The position numbers and the translations under genes are program-made. A stretch of 27,005 nt of DNA from an uncultured Clostridia bacterium (GTDB taxonomy: Bacteria > Bacillota > Clostridia > Oscillospirales > Ruminococcaceae), in assembly GCA_947624425.1 (NCBI GenBank), contig CANQKG010000002.1:1-27005 (forward strand). Direction: 5' to 3'. How positions within the stretch are numbered: position 1 is the first letter of the stretch; the number at the start of each line of letters is the position of its first letter. This document shows, piece after piece, positions 1-7,288 of this stretch. The notes beneath the pieces were generated by a model. That model did not search any database and had not been told where the DNA came from. It saw only the letters and a program-made list of their open reading frames with translations.

Positions 1-1823
1 AAAACAATCCCTGCCTGATCGGTGAGCCGGGCGTCGGCAAGACTGCGATCGCCGAAGGGCTGGCGCAGAAGATCGTGAGCGGCGAGGTGCCGGAAATCCT
101 CAAGAACAAGCGAATCTTCTCGCTTGATTTGACCGCAATGCTGGCAGGAGCCAAATACCGCGGTGATTTTGAGGAGCGGATCAAGGGCGCCATTGACGAG
201 GTGGTGAAGGCAAAGAATATCATCCTGTTTATCGACGAGATCCATACGATCGTCGGTGCGGGCGCGGCTGAGGGCGCGGTGGACGCCGCCAATATCTTAA
301 AGCCGCAGCTTGCCAGAGGCGATCTTCAGGTCATCGGCGCCACCACCATCAACGAGTACCGCAAGTATATCGAAAAGGATTCCGCGCTGGAGCGCCGCTT
401 TCAGCCGGTCACCGTCGATGAGCCGTCCGAGGAGGACGCTCTGAAAATTCTGGAAGGGCTGCGGGATAAATATGAGGCGCACCACAATGTTAGGATCACC
501 GATGATGCGCTGAAAGCCGCCGTGCAGCTTTCGGTGCGGTATATTGCCGACCGGTACCTGCCCGACAAGGCGATCGACTTGATCGACGAAGCGGCGTCCA
601 AAGTAAGGCTTCGTGCCTTTACGGCTCCGAATGATGTGAAAGAGCTGGAGGATCGCCTGCAGAAGCTGTCGGAGGAAAAGGCGGCAGCCATCAATACCCA
701 GGATTTCGAGCGCGCCGCGCAGCTGCGGGATGAGGGAAAAGAGCTGCAGGAGCAGTTAGATCAGCAGAAACAGGAATGGCAGGAGCAAAAAGGACACTCC
801 AACGGTGAGGTGACGGCACAGGAGATCGCCGAGATCGTAGCCGGCTGGACCGGTGTACCGGTGCAGCAGTTGACCGAGGGCGAAAGCGAGCGTTTGCTGC
901 GGATGGAGGATATTCTCCACAGCCGTGTGGTAGGGCAGGAGGAAGCGGTCTCGGCGGTAGCTAAGGCAATCCGCCGCGGAAGGGTCGGTCTGAAAGACCC
1001 GCGCCGTCCGATTGGTTCCTTCTTGTTCCTCGGACCGACCGGAGTAGGGAAGACCGAGCTTTGCAAAGCCCTGGCAGAGGCATTGTTCGGCGATGAAAAT
1101 GCGATGATCCGGCTCGATATGTCCGAGTATATGGAGAAGCACTCCGTTTCCCGTATGGTCGGTTCGCCTCCGGGGTATGTCGGCTATGACGAGGGCGGAC
1201 AGTTGACCGAGAAGATTCGCAGAAAGCCTTATTCGGTCGTGCTGTTCGATGAGATCGAAAAGGCACATCCCGATGTGTTCAATATGCTGCTCCAGATTTT
1301 GGAGGACGGGATCTTGACCGATTCACAGGGTCGGCGGGTCGATTTCAGGAACGCGGTCATCATCATGACCTCCAATATCGGCGCACGGCTGATCACCGAG
1401 CAGAAAAGCCTCGGCTTCCAGACCGACAGTGAGGCAAATACCGATCTCGGCGAACAGCGGGACGATATTATGAAGGAACTGAAACAGCACTTCCGTCCGG
1501 AATTCCTCAACCGTGTGGATGATACCATTATTTTCCATAAGCTCACGCAGGACGAGATCGAAAAAATTGCTTTGAAGATGTTCGATTCCCTGAAAGAGCG
1601 TGTGGCAAAAATGGAGATCACATTGGATGTCTCGGACGAAGCGGTCACCGAAATTGCCAAAGAGGGCTTTGATCCCGTTTACGGTGCGCGTCCGCTCCGC
1701 CGTGCAATCACCACAAAGGTGGAGGATCTGCTTTCGGAGGAAATGCTGGCGGGCAATGTAAAAGCCGGCGATCGGGTAAAGCTGGTTTTTGAGGATCAAA
1801 AGTTTTCCTTCCAAACCGTTTAA
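1..1823 (+). CDS. clpC: ATP-dependent Clp protease ATP-binding subunit ClpC, 5' end cut by window edge
   Basis: This is a AAA+ unfoldase that feeds proteins into ClpP in the cytoplasm. The reading frame is open from base 3, so about 606 residues are present and roughly the first 200 (the N-terminal Clp repeats) lie outside the window. Visible in order are the first Walker A (GEPGVGKTAIAEG, bases 24-62), the first Walker B (ILFIDEIHTIVGAG), a short middle region with a UVR-type segment (DFERAAQLRDEGKELQEQL), the second Walker A (GPTGVGKTELCKALAE), the second Walker B (VVLFDEIEKAHPDVF) and a KSLGF segment that fits the ClpP-docking loop. The UVR segment and short middle domain favour ClpC over ClpB. 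Any ctsR-mcsA-mcsB partners would lie upstream, outside the window. A strong terminator follows, so it is the last gene of its unit. Product certain; ClpC rather than ClpE is very likely. Confidence 0.95.
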   Translation, partial: NNPCLIGEPGVGKTAIAEGLAQKIVSGEVPEILKNKRIFSLDLTAMLAGAKYRGDFEERIKGAIDEVVKAKNIILFIDEIHTIVGAGAAEGAVDAANILKPQLARGDLQVIGATTINEYRKYIEKDSALERRFQPVTVDEPSEEDALKILEGLRDKYEAHHNVRITDDALKAAVQLSVRYIADRYLPDKAIDLIDEAASKVRLRAFTAPNDVKELEDRLQKLSEEKAAAINTQDFERAAQLRDEGKELQEQLDQQKQEWQEQKGHSNGEVTAQEIAEIVAGWTGVPVQQLTEGESERLLRMEDILHSRVVGQEEAVSAVAKAIRRGRVGLKDPRRPIGSFLFLGPTGVGKTELCKALAEALFGDENAMIRLDMSEYMEKHSVSRMVGSPPGYVGYDEGGQLTEKIRRKPYSVVLFDEIEKAHPDVFNMLLQILEDGILTDSQGRRVDFRNAVIIMTSNIGARLITEQKSLGFQTDSEANTDLGEQRDDIMKELKQHFRPEFLNRVDDTIIFHKLTQDEIEKIALKMFDSLKERVAKMEITLDVSDEAVTEIAKEGFDPVYGARPLRRAITTKVEDLLSEEMLAGNVKAGDRVKLVFEDQKFSFQTV

Positions 1824-1828
1824 ATTAG

Positions 1829-1860
1829 GAAAGGAACGGGTGCAAACACCCGTTCCTTTC
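1829..1860. terminator. Bidirectional intrinsic terminator between clpC and the xer gene
   Basis: A perfect 14-bp stem (1829-1842 with 1847-1860) encloses a CAAA loop. The outer arms are A-rich on one side and T-rich on the other, so it can terminate both the rightward clpC transcript and the leftward xer transcript. It begins 5 bases after the clpC stop and reaches the first base of the xer stop codon. Confidence 0.9.
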
Positions 1861-2843
1861 TATTTCTTTTTCATGGTTTCATGCGCCAGCGGATTTTTTT
1901 CTACCGCGCCTGCGACCTGCTTATTGGATACATGGGTGTAAATCTCGGTCGTGGCAAGGTTTTCATGCCCCAGCAGTTTTTGCAAGATGTGGATGTCCAC
2001 ATCGCCCTCCTGATAAAGCAGGGTGGCGGCGGTGTGCCGCAGCTTGTGCGGAGAAAAACCGAGCCCGGATAAGCCGGAAGCCTTGAGGTATTTTTCCAGC
2101 ATCAGCTCCACGCCGCGAGTGGAGATGCGACCGCCGTTTTTGTTGAGAAACAGCGCTTTTTCACCCGGTTTGCGGTGGTATTTTTCGGGATCGGAGGACA
2201 AATCATTCTGATACGCTTCCAGGGCGTCCAAACAAGCGGAATTGAGATAGACTACCCGTTGTTTATTGCCTTTGCCGGTTATGGTGACCGTTTTCTGGCG
2301 AAAATCCCCTTGGTTAATTGAGACTAACTCCGAAACGCGCATGCCGCAGTTGAGAAAGAGGATAATGATGCAGTAATCACGCAGGCCGAATTTTCCTTCG
2401 ATCACCGAAAGAAGCTGCCTGCATTGCTCGACGGAAAGATGCTTGGGCAATTTTTTCTCTCGGGACGGCAGGCTGAGTTTGTCGGCAGGATTATCGGTTA
2501 TCATGTTCTCGTCTTTTAAGTAAGAAAAAAATCCGCGTAAAGCAGACGCCTTTCTGGCTCTGGCGTCCGATTTATTATCCCGGTCGTCCATCAGGAATTT
2601 CATATATCCATAGATATGACCTTTGAGGGTAATGGAGCGGATCTGATCCAATGTCACAACGGAAGCATCGATTTCGGAAAAGGGAGTATCGGAAGGAACC
2701 AGACCTTCGTAGATCAAATAAAACCGAAAGAAGCTGCGCAGATCCACATGATATTCCGAAACCGTTTTGGGCGACCGCCCTTTGACGGTTTCCAAATAGA
2801 GCAGGTACTCTCTCACCGGAGCCGGTACATCTGCATACTTCAT
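1860..2843 (-). CDS. xerC: Tyrosine recombinase of the XerC/XerD family
   Basis: This is a site-specific DNA recombinase, 327 residues against a family norm near 300. The N-terminal core-binding SAM-like domain covers about residues 5-115 and the catalytic domain about 133-315. All catalytic residues are visible: R169 (GMRVSEL), K191 (GKGNKQR), H266 and R269 (HKLRH), H293 (LGHENL) and nucleophile Y302 (EIYTHV). The ATG at 2843 follows a strong AGGGGGAGG ribosome site. It is a single-gene unit with a consensus promoter at 2934-2962, and a perfect dif-like palindrome lies 14 bases upstream of the start. A role in chromosome dimer resolution is likely from the family. Whether it corresponds to XerC, to XerD or to a single-recombinase system cannot be decided here, so the symbol is approximate. 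It looks intact, with no nearby phage or integron genes. Confidence 0.9.
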   Translation of the reverse strand: MKYADVPAPVREYLLYLETVKGRSPKTVSEYHVDLRSFFRFYLIYEGLVPSDTPFSEIDASVVTLDQIRSITLKGHIYGYMKFLMDDRDNKSDARARKASALRGFFSYLKDENMITDNPADKLSLPSREKKLPKHLSVEQCRQLLSVIEGKFGLRDYCIIILFLNCGMRVSELVSINQGDFRQKTVTITGKGNKQRVVYLNSACLDALEAYQNDLSSDPEKYHRKPGEKALFLNKNGGRISTRGVELMLEKYLKASGLSGLGFSPHKLRHTAATLLYQEGDVDIHILQKLLGHENLATTEIYTHVSNKQVAGAVEKNPLAHETMKKK

Positions 2844-2856
2844 TTTTCCTCCCCCT

Positions 2857-2886
2857 AACTTCGCAAAATTTGCATTTTGCGAAGTT
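2857..2886. repeat. Perfect 30-bp palindrome upstream of xer, dif-like geometry
   Basis: Two 13-base arms (2857-2869 and 2874-2886) are exact reverse complements around a TTGC centre. The inner 28 bases (2858-2885) parse as arm ACTTCGCAAAA, centre TTTGCA, arm TTTTGCGAAGT, which is the 11-6-11 layout of bacterial dif sites. By my count from memory of the B. subtilis dif, 15 of 22 arm positions match. In RNA it would form a hairpin immediately 5' of the xer ribosome site. It could be the recombination site, an operator for the recombinase, or only a leader hairpin. The palindrome is certain; its function is inferred. Confidence 0.85.
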
Positions 2887-2933
2887 GTGTATATTTTTCA
2901 TGCGGAGCCATAATAGGCTTCCCCTCTATAGAA

Positions 2934-2962
2934 ATTATAACATTTTTCCCCCGTGCCGTCAA
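2934..2962 (-). promoter_or_regulatory. SigA-type promoter for the xer gene
   Basis: Read on the minus strand, TTGACG (2957-2962), a 17-base spacer and TATAAT (2934-2939) make a near-perfect vegetative promoter. It sits just after the yunB stop codon and predicts a leader of roughly 80 bases that contains the palindrome and the xer ribosome site. Confidence 0.85.
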
Positions 2963-2964
2963 AT

Positions 2965-3612
2965 TCAGTCGATCGTGCGGGTGGCATATAGCGGTACGGC
3001 GCCTACGATCACCGTTTCCGCCAGCACAAATTCATTATGAAAGTCAACCGGTTGGCGGTAGCCCGGTAAAACGGCAAACGCATGCAAATTAATTTCCAGC
3101 GTGATACGGTGCAGCGTTTGGTTATATCCCGCGGAGGTCAGCGTACCGGTGACCGTTGAATCGGATTGTGTTACCGATGAAAGACGAAACTTCACCTTCG
3201 GTCCCCTCTCGGCAGTCCAAATACTTCCGATTAGCGTCCCGATCGGTATGCCATAACCGTTTTTGGCATATTCTTCCAATTCCTTGTTCATGCGGAGCAT
3301 GATCTCATTTCGTATTTGATTGACAACAGCGGTGTTGACCTCCACACCTGCGATATTTCCGTTTTCCTTACGCTCTACCAATGAAATGGAGCCGATGCTC
3401 TCCCCTTGTTCTGCCAGCACCTGTGTTACGATTTGATGCTCCGTTTCGCTTAACAGCTGCTGTGCCTGGCTTTCCAGAATTGCGGTGACGGGCGGTATCG
3501 AGCGATAATAAAAATAGCAAAGCAAGCCGATCAGCAAAATAACCGGAAGCAAACACCTCCGGTATCGCCGCCGCTTTGCCCTACGATACCACACCAGCCT
3601 CAACACAAACAC
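2965..3612 (-). CDS. yunB: Sporulation protein YunB family
   Basis: This is a 215-residue membrane-anchored protein resembling B. subtilis YunB, which is made in the mother cell and needed for proper spore formation; its biochemical role is unknown. A strongly basic N-terminus (RRAKRRRYRR) precedes one transmembrane segment at about residues 19-37. The remainder is presumably outside the membrane. It contains the family-like stretches VNTAVVNQIRNEIMLRMN, IPIGTLIGSIW and, near the end, FVLAETVIVGAVPLYAT. The called start is GTG at 3612, but GTG 3606, TTG 3603 and GTG 3594 are also possible. None has a good ribosome site and all lie in or next to a hairpin, so the start is uncertain. It follows mtaD by 38 bases and probably shares its transcript. 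No SigE-type promoter was recognised. Recognition rests on remembered family features. Confidence 0.8.
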   Translation of the reverse strand: MFVLRLVWYRRAKRRRYRRCLLPVILLIGLLCYFYYRSIPPVTAILESQAQQLLSETEHQIVTQVLAEQGESIGSISLVERKENGNIAGVEVNTAVVNQIRNEIMLRMNKELEEYAKNGYGIPIGTLIGSIWTAERGPKVKFRLSSVTQSDSTVTGTLTSAGYNQTLHRITLEINLHAFAVLPGYRQPVDFHNEFVLAETVIVGAVPLYATRTID

Positions 3613-3644
3613 CCCGCATACAGCATTTTATGCGAGGTGTTTGT
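3605..3644 (-). repeat. Hairpin between mtaD and yunB covering the yunB start
   Basis: The arm 3605-3613 pairs with 3636-3644 (9 bp). After one C/A mismatch, CGCATA (3615-3620) pairs with TATGCG (3629-3634), giving about 16 bp with an 8-base loop. It begins 6 bases after the mtaD stop in the direction of transcription. There is no proper T-run after it, so it is not a convincing terminator. It may instead stabilise the mRNA or hide the yunB start. Confidence 0.7.
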
Positions 3645-3650
3645 CGGTTA

Positions 3651-4949
3651 TTATGACAGCTTACCGAGGATCCTTTTTGCCGATTGGATCGCGTCAAATT
3701 TTACCCGTTCTATATCCAGCGTGAGCCATTCGCCGTTTAGATAGAGTATTTTTCCGTCCACCATGGTGAGCAGAATATTGCTGCCGTCCATCGAATAGGC
3801 AAGCTGATTGGCGATCGGATGAGGTGACGCCATGTTCGGCGTGTCGAGGTCGATCATAATCAAATCGGCCTTCTTGCCGACGGCGATCTCGCCGGTATCC
3901 GTTCGCCCTTGGGAAGCCGCTCCTTCTGCGGTTGCCATGGCGATCACTTTCTCCGGCGGCATCAGCGTGGGATCCTTTCGCACTCCCTTTTGCAAAATAG
4001 ACGCCAGCTTGATCTCCTCCCAGAGATTGTGCTGATTATTGCTCGCCGGACCGTCTGTCCCCAATGTTATGCGAAGCCCGGCGTCCAGCATTTCTGGAAC
4101 CGGTGCAATACCGCTTCCCAGTTTCAGGTTGCTGACCGGGTTGTGGGCGACTGCCGCATCATGCTCTTTCAGGATCCGGATATCCTCCTCTTCCAGATAA
4201 ACGCCGTGCGCCGCCGTGACAGGATTGGAAAACATACCGCAATATTCAAAAAACGCGGTCGGCGTCATGCCGTTGTGCCGACACTTACATTCCTCGTGCT
4301 CGGAAAGGGTTTCCGATAAATGGATATGCACTCTTGCGCCGTATTCCGCCGCCGTTTTGGCAATGGTGCGGATCGCTTCTTCGGTATTGGTATATTCTGC
4401 ATGGGCGGAAAAGTCCACCCGAATGAGGTCGTTTCCGGCATGATGATAGGAAGTAAACAGATCGACAGCCTCTTGATAAGCCGGCAAGTCTGCCAGCTTT
4501 ACAGCGGGATCGGGACATACGATCCCGCGGGAGATGTTCCCCCTCATTCCCACCGACAGCATCGCCTCGGCAGTCCGGTCGCAGAAATAGTACATATCGG
4601 TAAAGGAGGTAGTGCCGAAGCGGAGCATTTCCGCCATACTCAGCATACTGCCCGCATAGACGTCTTCCGGCGACAGCTGATCCTCAAACGGAAATACCTT
4701 TTCATTCAGCCAACGCTGAAGCGGCAAATTCTCCGCGTAACCCCGCAGCAGTGACATGGCAATATGAGTATGGGTGTTGATAAGACCGGGCATTAAAAGC
4801 CGGTTTTTGCCGTTTATGGTCTCCTCTCCCCTTTCGGGTATGATCGAGGAAGCGGAAACGGCGGCAATCCTATCCTCTCTGACCGCAACATATTGGTGCG
4901 GCAGTATTTTGCCGTTTTGCGCATAAACGGCGACATCCGAAAAAATCAT
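3651..4949 (-). CDS. mtaD: MTA/SAH deaminase-type amidohydrolase
   Basis: This metal-dependent amidohydrolase belongs to the 5-methylthioadenosine / S-adenosylhomocysteine deaminase group, which removes the 6-amino group of adenosine derivatives to give the inosine analogues. It is 432 residues long, full length for the family. Metal and active-site residues are visible: H60 and H62 (NTHTHIAM), H210 and E213 (HIHLSET), H248 (TAAHGVYL) and D299 (LGTDGPASNNQHNL). A small beta domain precedes and follows the barrel, as usual. The ATG at 4949 lies one base after the punA stop and uses a GGAG inside the end of punA, so the two genes are translationally coupled. Pairing with a purine nucleoside phosphorylase supports a purine salvage role. 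Related enzymes act on other substrates (guanine, s-triazines), so the exact substrate is inferred. Confidence 0.85.
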   Translation of the reverse strand: MIFSDVAVYAQNGKILPHQYVAVREDRIAAVSASSIIPERGEETINGKNRLLMPGLINTHTHIAMSLLRGYAENLPLQRWLNEKVFPFEDQLSPEDVYAGSMLSMAEMLRFGTTSFTDMYYFCDRTAEAMLSVGMRGNISRGIVCPDPAVKLADLPAYQEAVDLFTSYHHAGNDLIRVDFSAHAEYTNTEEAIRTIAKTAAEYGARVHIHLSETLSEHEECKCRHNGMTPTAFFEYCGMFSNPVTAAHGVYLEEEDIRILKEHDAAVAHNPVSNLKLGSGIAPVPEMLDAGLRITLGTDGPASNNQHNLWEEIKLASILQKGVRKDPTLMPPEKVIAMATAEGAASQGRTDTGEIAVGKKADLIMIDLDTPNMASPHPIANQLAYSMDGSNILLTMVDGKILYLNGEWLTLDIERVKFDAIQSAKRILGKLS

Positions 4950-4950
4950 A

Positions 4951-5778
4951 TCATTCTCCTGTAATATTTTTTATTGTTTCGGCAAGGAAACAGGCAAAGT
5001 CGGCCTCGCTGCGTTTTCCCGCTTCGACGACCTCCTCATCCGAAAGCGGCGCATTCAGAATACCGGCCGCCATATTGGCCAAAAGCGAAATGCCCAATAC
5101 GCGGATACCGCACTGAGCCGCCGCAATCGTTTCCGGCACGGTGGACATTCCCACCGCGTCTGCGCCTAAAGTGCGGAGCATACGAATTTCGGCCGCGGTT
5201 TCAAACTGTGGACCGGCCATAAAGGCATAGACGCCCTCCCGTAATGTGACTCCGGCTGCCGCCGCGCCCTTTCGGGCGGCTTTTTGCAAAAGCGGATCAT
5301 ATGGATGGGTCATGTCAAAAAAGCGGGAGCCGAATTCCGGCGGCAGTTGACCGCGTGCCGGAGAGTCATGAAAAAACTTAATATAATCGGTGAGCAGCAT
5401 AAACTCGCCGACCCGAAAGGAAGAGCGTATCGCACCGGCGGCATTGGTAAGGATCAGGTTTTTTACCCCCAACAAGTGCAGAACACGAACGGCATAGGCA
5501 ATCTCTTCCATGCTGTACCCTTCGTAATAGTGAAACCGTCCGGCAAGGCAGTATACCGGTTTTTCGTTTATTCTGCCGCCAAGCAGCGTGCCGCGATGGG
5601 AAGCAACGGTGGCAACCGGAAAATGCGGGATCTCGCAATAAGGCAGCTCGACAGCGCCTTGCAGGCGATCGGCAAATCCGCCCAGCCCCGAGCCAAGTAC
5701 GATTGCGGTATCGGCGGCGGAAAGGCGAGAACCGATATAATCCGCCGTTTCACGGTAGTCTTCCATACGGTAATGCAT
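4951..5778 (-). CDS. punA: Purine-nucleoside phosphorylase, PunA/trimeric type
   Basis: The enzyme splits purine nucleosides with phosphate into base plus ribose-1-phosphate. At 275 residues it is normal for the trimeric PNP family. Visible are the phosphate loop GSGLGGFADRL (about 29-39), H61 in VASHRGTL, the GRFHYYEG motif (80-87), E193 in GPQFETAAEIRML and N235 in ISLLANMAAG. The E/N pair is the one that favours 6-oxopurines (inosine, guanosine) over adenosine. I chose ATG 5778 because AGGAG sits 8 bases upstream. An in-frame TTG at 5817 would start inside the terminator loop and has no ribosome site. No promoter is visible in the 20 bases between that terminator and the start, so expression may depend on readthrough or on a promoter inside the upstream gene. 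It is coupled to mtaD downstream. Confidence 0.92.
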   Translation of the reverse strand: MHYRMEDYRETADYIGSRLSAADTAIVLGSGLGGFADRLQGAVELPYCEIPHFPVATVASHRGTLLGGRINEKPVYCLAGRFHYYEGYSMEEIAYAVRVLHLLGVKNLILTNAAGAIRSSFRVGEFMLLTDYIKFFHDSPARGQLPPEFGSRFFDMTHPYDPLLQKAARKGAAAAGVTLREGVYAFMAGPQFETAAEIRMLRTLGADAVGMSTVPETIAAAQCGIRVLGISLLANMAAGILNAPLSDEEVVEAGKRSEADFACFLAETIKNITGE

Positions 5779-5798
5779 ATGCTTTGCTCCTCTGTCAT

Positions 5799-5835
5799 AA
5801 AGAAAGCGGACAGCCAAATGCCGTCCGCTTTCTTT
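5799..5835 (-). terminator. Intrinsic terminator of the zinc-ribbon gene
   Basis: A perfect 13-bp stem (5799-5811 with 5823-5835) has an 11-base loop and A-rich/T-rich outer arms. It starts 5 bases after the zinc-ribbon stop codon and ends about 20 bases before the punA start. The T-rich arm on both strands means it could act in either direction. Confidence 0.85.
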
Positions 5836-5840
5836 TTGGT

Positions 5841-6284
5841 TTATTCCTCTTCGGGCGTTTCGTCTGCCGGAGCGGCTTCTTGTGTTTCTTCTTCAACAAA
5901 ATCCGCAAATTCATCCTTCAACTGATTGCCGCAGCTGGAGCAATAAACAGCTTCTTTGGAATTTTTGGCATGGCAGCAAGGGCAGCTCACCTGATTTTTC
6001 ATGTCACAGAGCTTCTCATCCACTTCGGACTGCGCATGTAATTGCTCGGCGATCTCCTCCTCCAAAGAGGAAATGAGCTCTTCGTTTTCAAAGGAATTCT
6101 TGTGAAGCTGATAAGTAGCGCGACCCAACTGCTCATAAAGGGAGCGAATCTTTCTGCCGATCTGCAGTTCCTGCAGCTTCAGCTTGGAGAGGTTGACCAG
6201 CTCAGTGGTTTTTTTGCCGGCAACATCGGCAACATCTTTCGCTTTGTCCTTTGCTTTATTGAAGAAAGTATCAAAATCAGACAT
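5841..6284 (-). CDS. Small zinc-ribbon protein with amphipathic N-terminus and acidic tail
   Basis: Function is not known. The 147-residue product has a Lys/Ala-rich helical N-terminus (about 5-30), a long helical or coiled-coil stretch (about 32-97), one zinc ribbon with C101/C104 and C115/C118 (CPCC and CSSC knuckles), and a strongly acidic tail (about 124-147) with 12 Asp/Glu. There is no signal peptide or membrane segment. ATG 6284 is preceded by AAAGGAG at a good distance. The upstream in-frame ATG at 6317 lies inside the -10 box of the promoter and is rejected. The gene has its own promoter (6316-6343) and terminator (5799-5835), so it forms a single-gene unit. The zinc ribbon could bind nucleic acid or protein. 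Confidence 0.85.
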   Translation of the reverse strand: MSDFDTFFNKAKDKAKDVADVAGKKTTELVNLSKLKLQELQIGRKIRSLYEQLGRATYQLHKNSFENEELISSLEEEIAEQLHAQSEVDEKLCDMKNQVSCPCCHAKNSKEAVYCSSCGNQLKDEFADFVEEETQEAAPADETPEEE

Positions 6285-6315
6285 TTGGGAACACTCCTTT
6301 TGTTCTTTTTTTCTC

Positions 6316-6343
6316 ATTATAACATATCTTCGGAAAATAGCAA
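6316..6343 (-). promoter_or_regulatory. SigA-type promoter for the zinc-ribbon gene
   Basis: On the minus strand, TTGCTA (6338-6343), a 16-base spacer and TATAAT (6316-6321) lie just after the stop codon of the upstream kinase gene. The predicted leader is only about 25 bases and carries the AAAGGAG ribosome site. Confidence 0.7.
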
Positions 6344-6346
6344 GTG

Positions 6347-7288
6347 TTATTCCAAAAATTCCTGAAGCAATGACTGCGCCGGCAGCATACTTTCCGGCAG
6401 TGCGGCAAATTGTTTCAGCATCCGGATCAGTTCATGGCGTTTTTGGTCATATTTCGAGGATTCCGGCAGCTCCGACAAAATCGGGTTCAGCCGGTTAAGA
6501 TACAAGGCGGGTTCATAGGCGTGAACCGTTGCGATTCGGCAGTCCGCCTGCGGCATCAGCGGCAGAATATACTCCTTTTCGGCGCGGCAGACATTCTCCC
6601 ACATCTCAAATGTGCGTTCGGCCGTTGCAAAACGGTGCCGGTGGTCCCGTATCATTCGGCGGATCAGCCGCAGATCCTCCGAGGATAAAACAGTGTTCCC
6701 TTTTTCATCTTCAAAGTCAGCGGATGCCGAGACATAGATGCGGAAAAAACGGCTGCGGTGTTGCGGCGTCAGCATACGCGGATGGAGCGCATGAATTCCT
6801 TCTAAAACCAGCACATCTCCGGCGTGCAGCGTCACTTTGCGCTGACGGTCCCGACGCTTGCCGACGCTGAAATCAAAGACGGGAAGATAGGTGCTTCCCT
6901 GCCGAAACAGGTCGTCATAGCACTTGTAAAGAGCCGGAAAGCAAATCGTATCGATCGATTCATGATCCCTTGTCCCGTCCGGCAGCAGCGGCAGCTTGTC
7001 GCTGTCAAGAAAAAAATTGTCAAGAGAAATACAAAGCGAACCGATGCCGCAGGCGGTAAGCTCACGGCAAAGCAGATCGGCGGCAGTTGTTTTTCCGGAG
7101 GCGGAGGGTCCCGCAATCAAAAGAATTTTATACTGCCGGTTACCGCCGGAAATAAGGCGGGCAGCTTGTTCGACCTGGTTTTTAAAAGCGGCTTCAGAGG
7201 CTTGGATCAAGGAGTTTGGGTCGGTACGGATCTCGCGGTTGATATCATCGATCCGGTACCGTGTGGGGTTATGACAGGTAGGTTTCAT
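6347..7288 (-). CDS. Uridine kinase-like nucleoside kinase (PRK/UK family)
   Basis: This is a P-loop kinase of the phosphoribulokinase/uridine kinase family, which phosphorylates nucleosides such as uridine or cytidine. In the 313 residues the Walker A is GPSASGKT (60-67). The acceptor-site segment SLDNFFLDSDKLPLLPDGTRDHES (from about 89) and the lid or Walker B-like strand VLVLEGIHAL are both visible. Many clostridial members carry an N-terminal TGS/ThrRS-like extension and run to about 550 residues; this one has only a roughly 50-residue extension. The start ATG overlaps the 3' end of hemZ by 20 bases. A GGGGAG lies about 13 bases upstream, a long spacing, so coupling to hemZ is likely. It is the last gene of the recJ-rel run; no terminator hairpin was seen after it. 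Substrate uncertain. Confidence 0.85.
   Translation of the reverse strand: MKPTCHNPTRYRIDDINREIRTDPNSLIQASEAAFKNQVEQAARLISGGNRQYKILLIAGPSASGKTTAADLLCRELTACGIGSLCISLDNFFLDSDKLPLLPDGTRDHESIDTICFPALYKCYDDLFRQGSTYLPVFDFSVGKRRDRQRKVTLHAGDVLVLEGIHALHPRMLTPQHRSRFFRIYVSASADFEDEKGNTVLSSEDLRLIRRMIRDHRHRFATAERTFEMWENVCRAEKEYILPLMPQADCRIATVHAYEPALYLNRLNPILSELPESSKYDQKRHELIRMLKQFAALPESMLPAQSLLQEFLE

Noticed and set aside
1860..2843. Tyrosine recombinase as a sign of an integrated phage or genomic island
   Set aside because: No attachment repeats, tRNA, phage or transfer genes nearby; flanking genes are housekeeping and the protein looks like the chromosomal Xer type.
2857..2886. LexA or other SOS box upstream of the recombinase
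   Set aside because: The palindrome does not fit the Firmicute CGAAC-N4-GTTCG pattern.
2575..2901. A 108-codon minus-strand frame starting before xer, beginning in the leader
   Set aside because: No ribosome site at its ATG, and it runs out of frame through the conserved N-terminal domain of the recombinase; it crosses the palindrome by chance.
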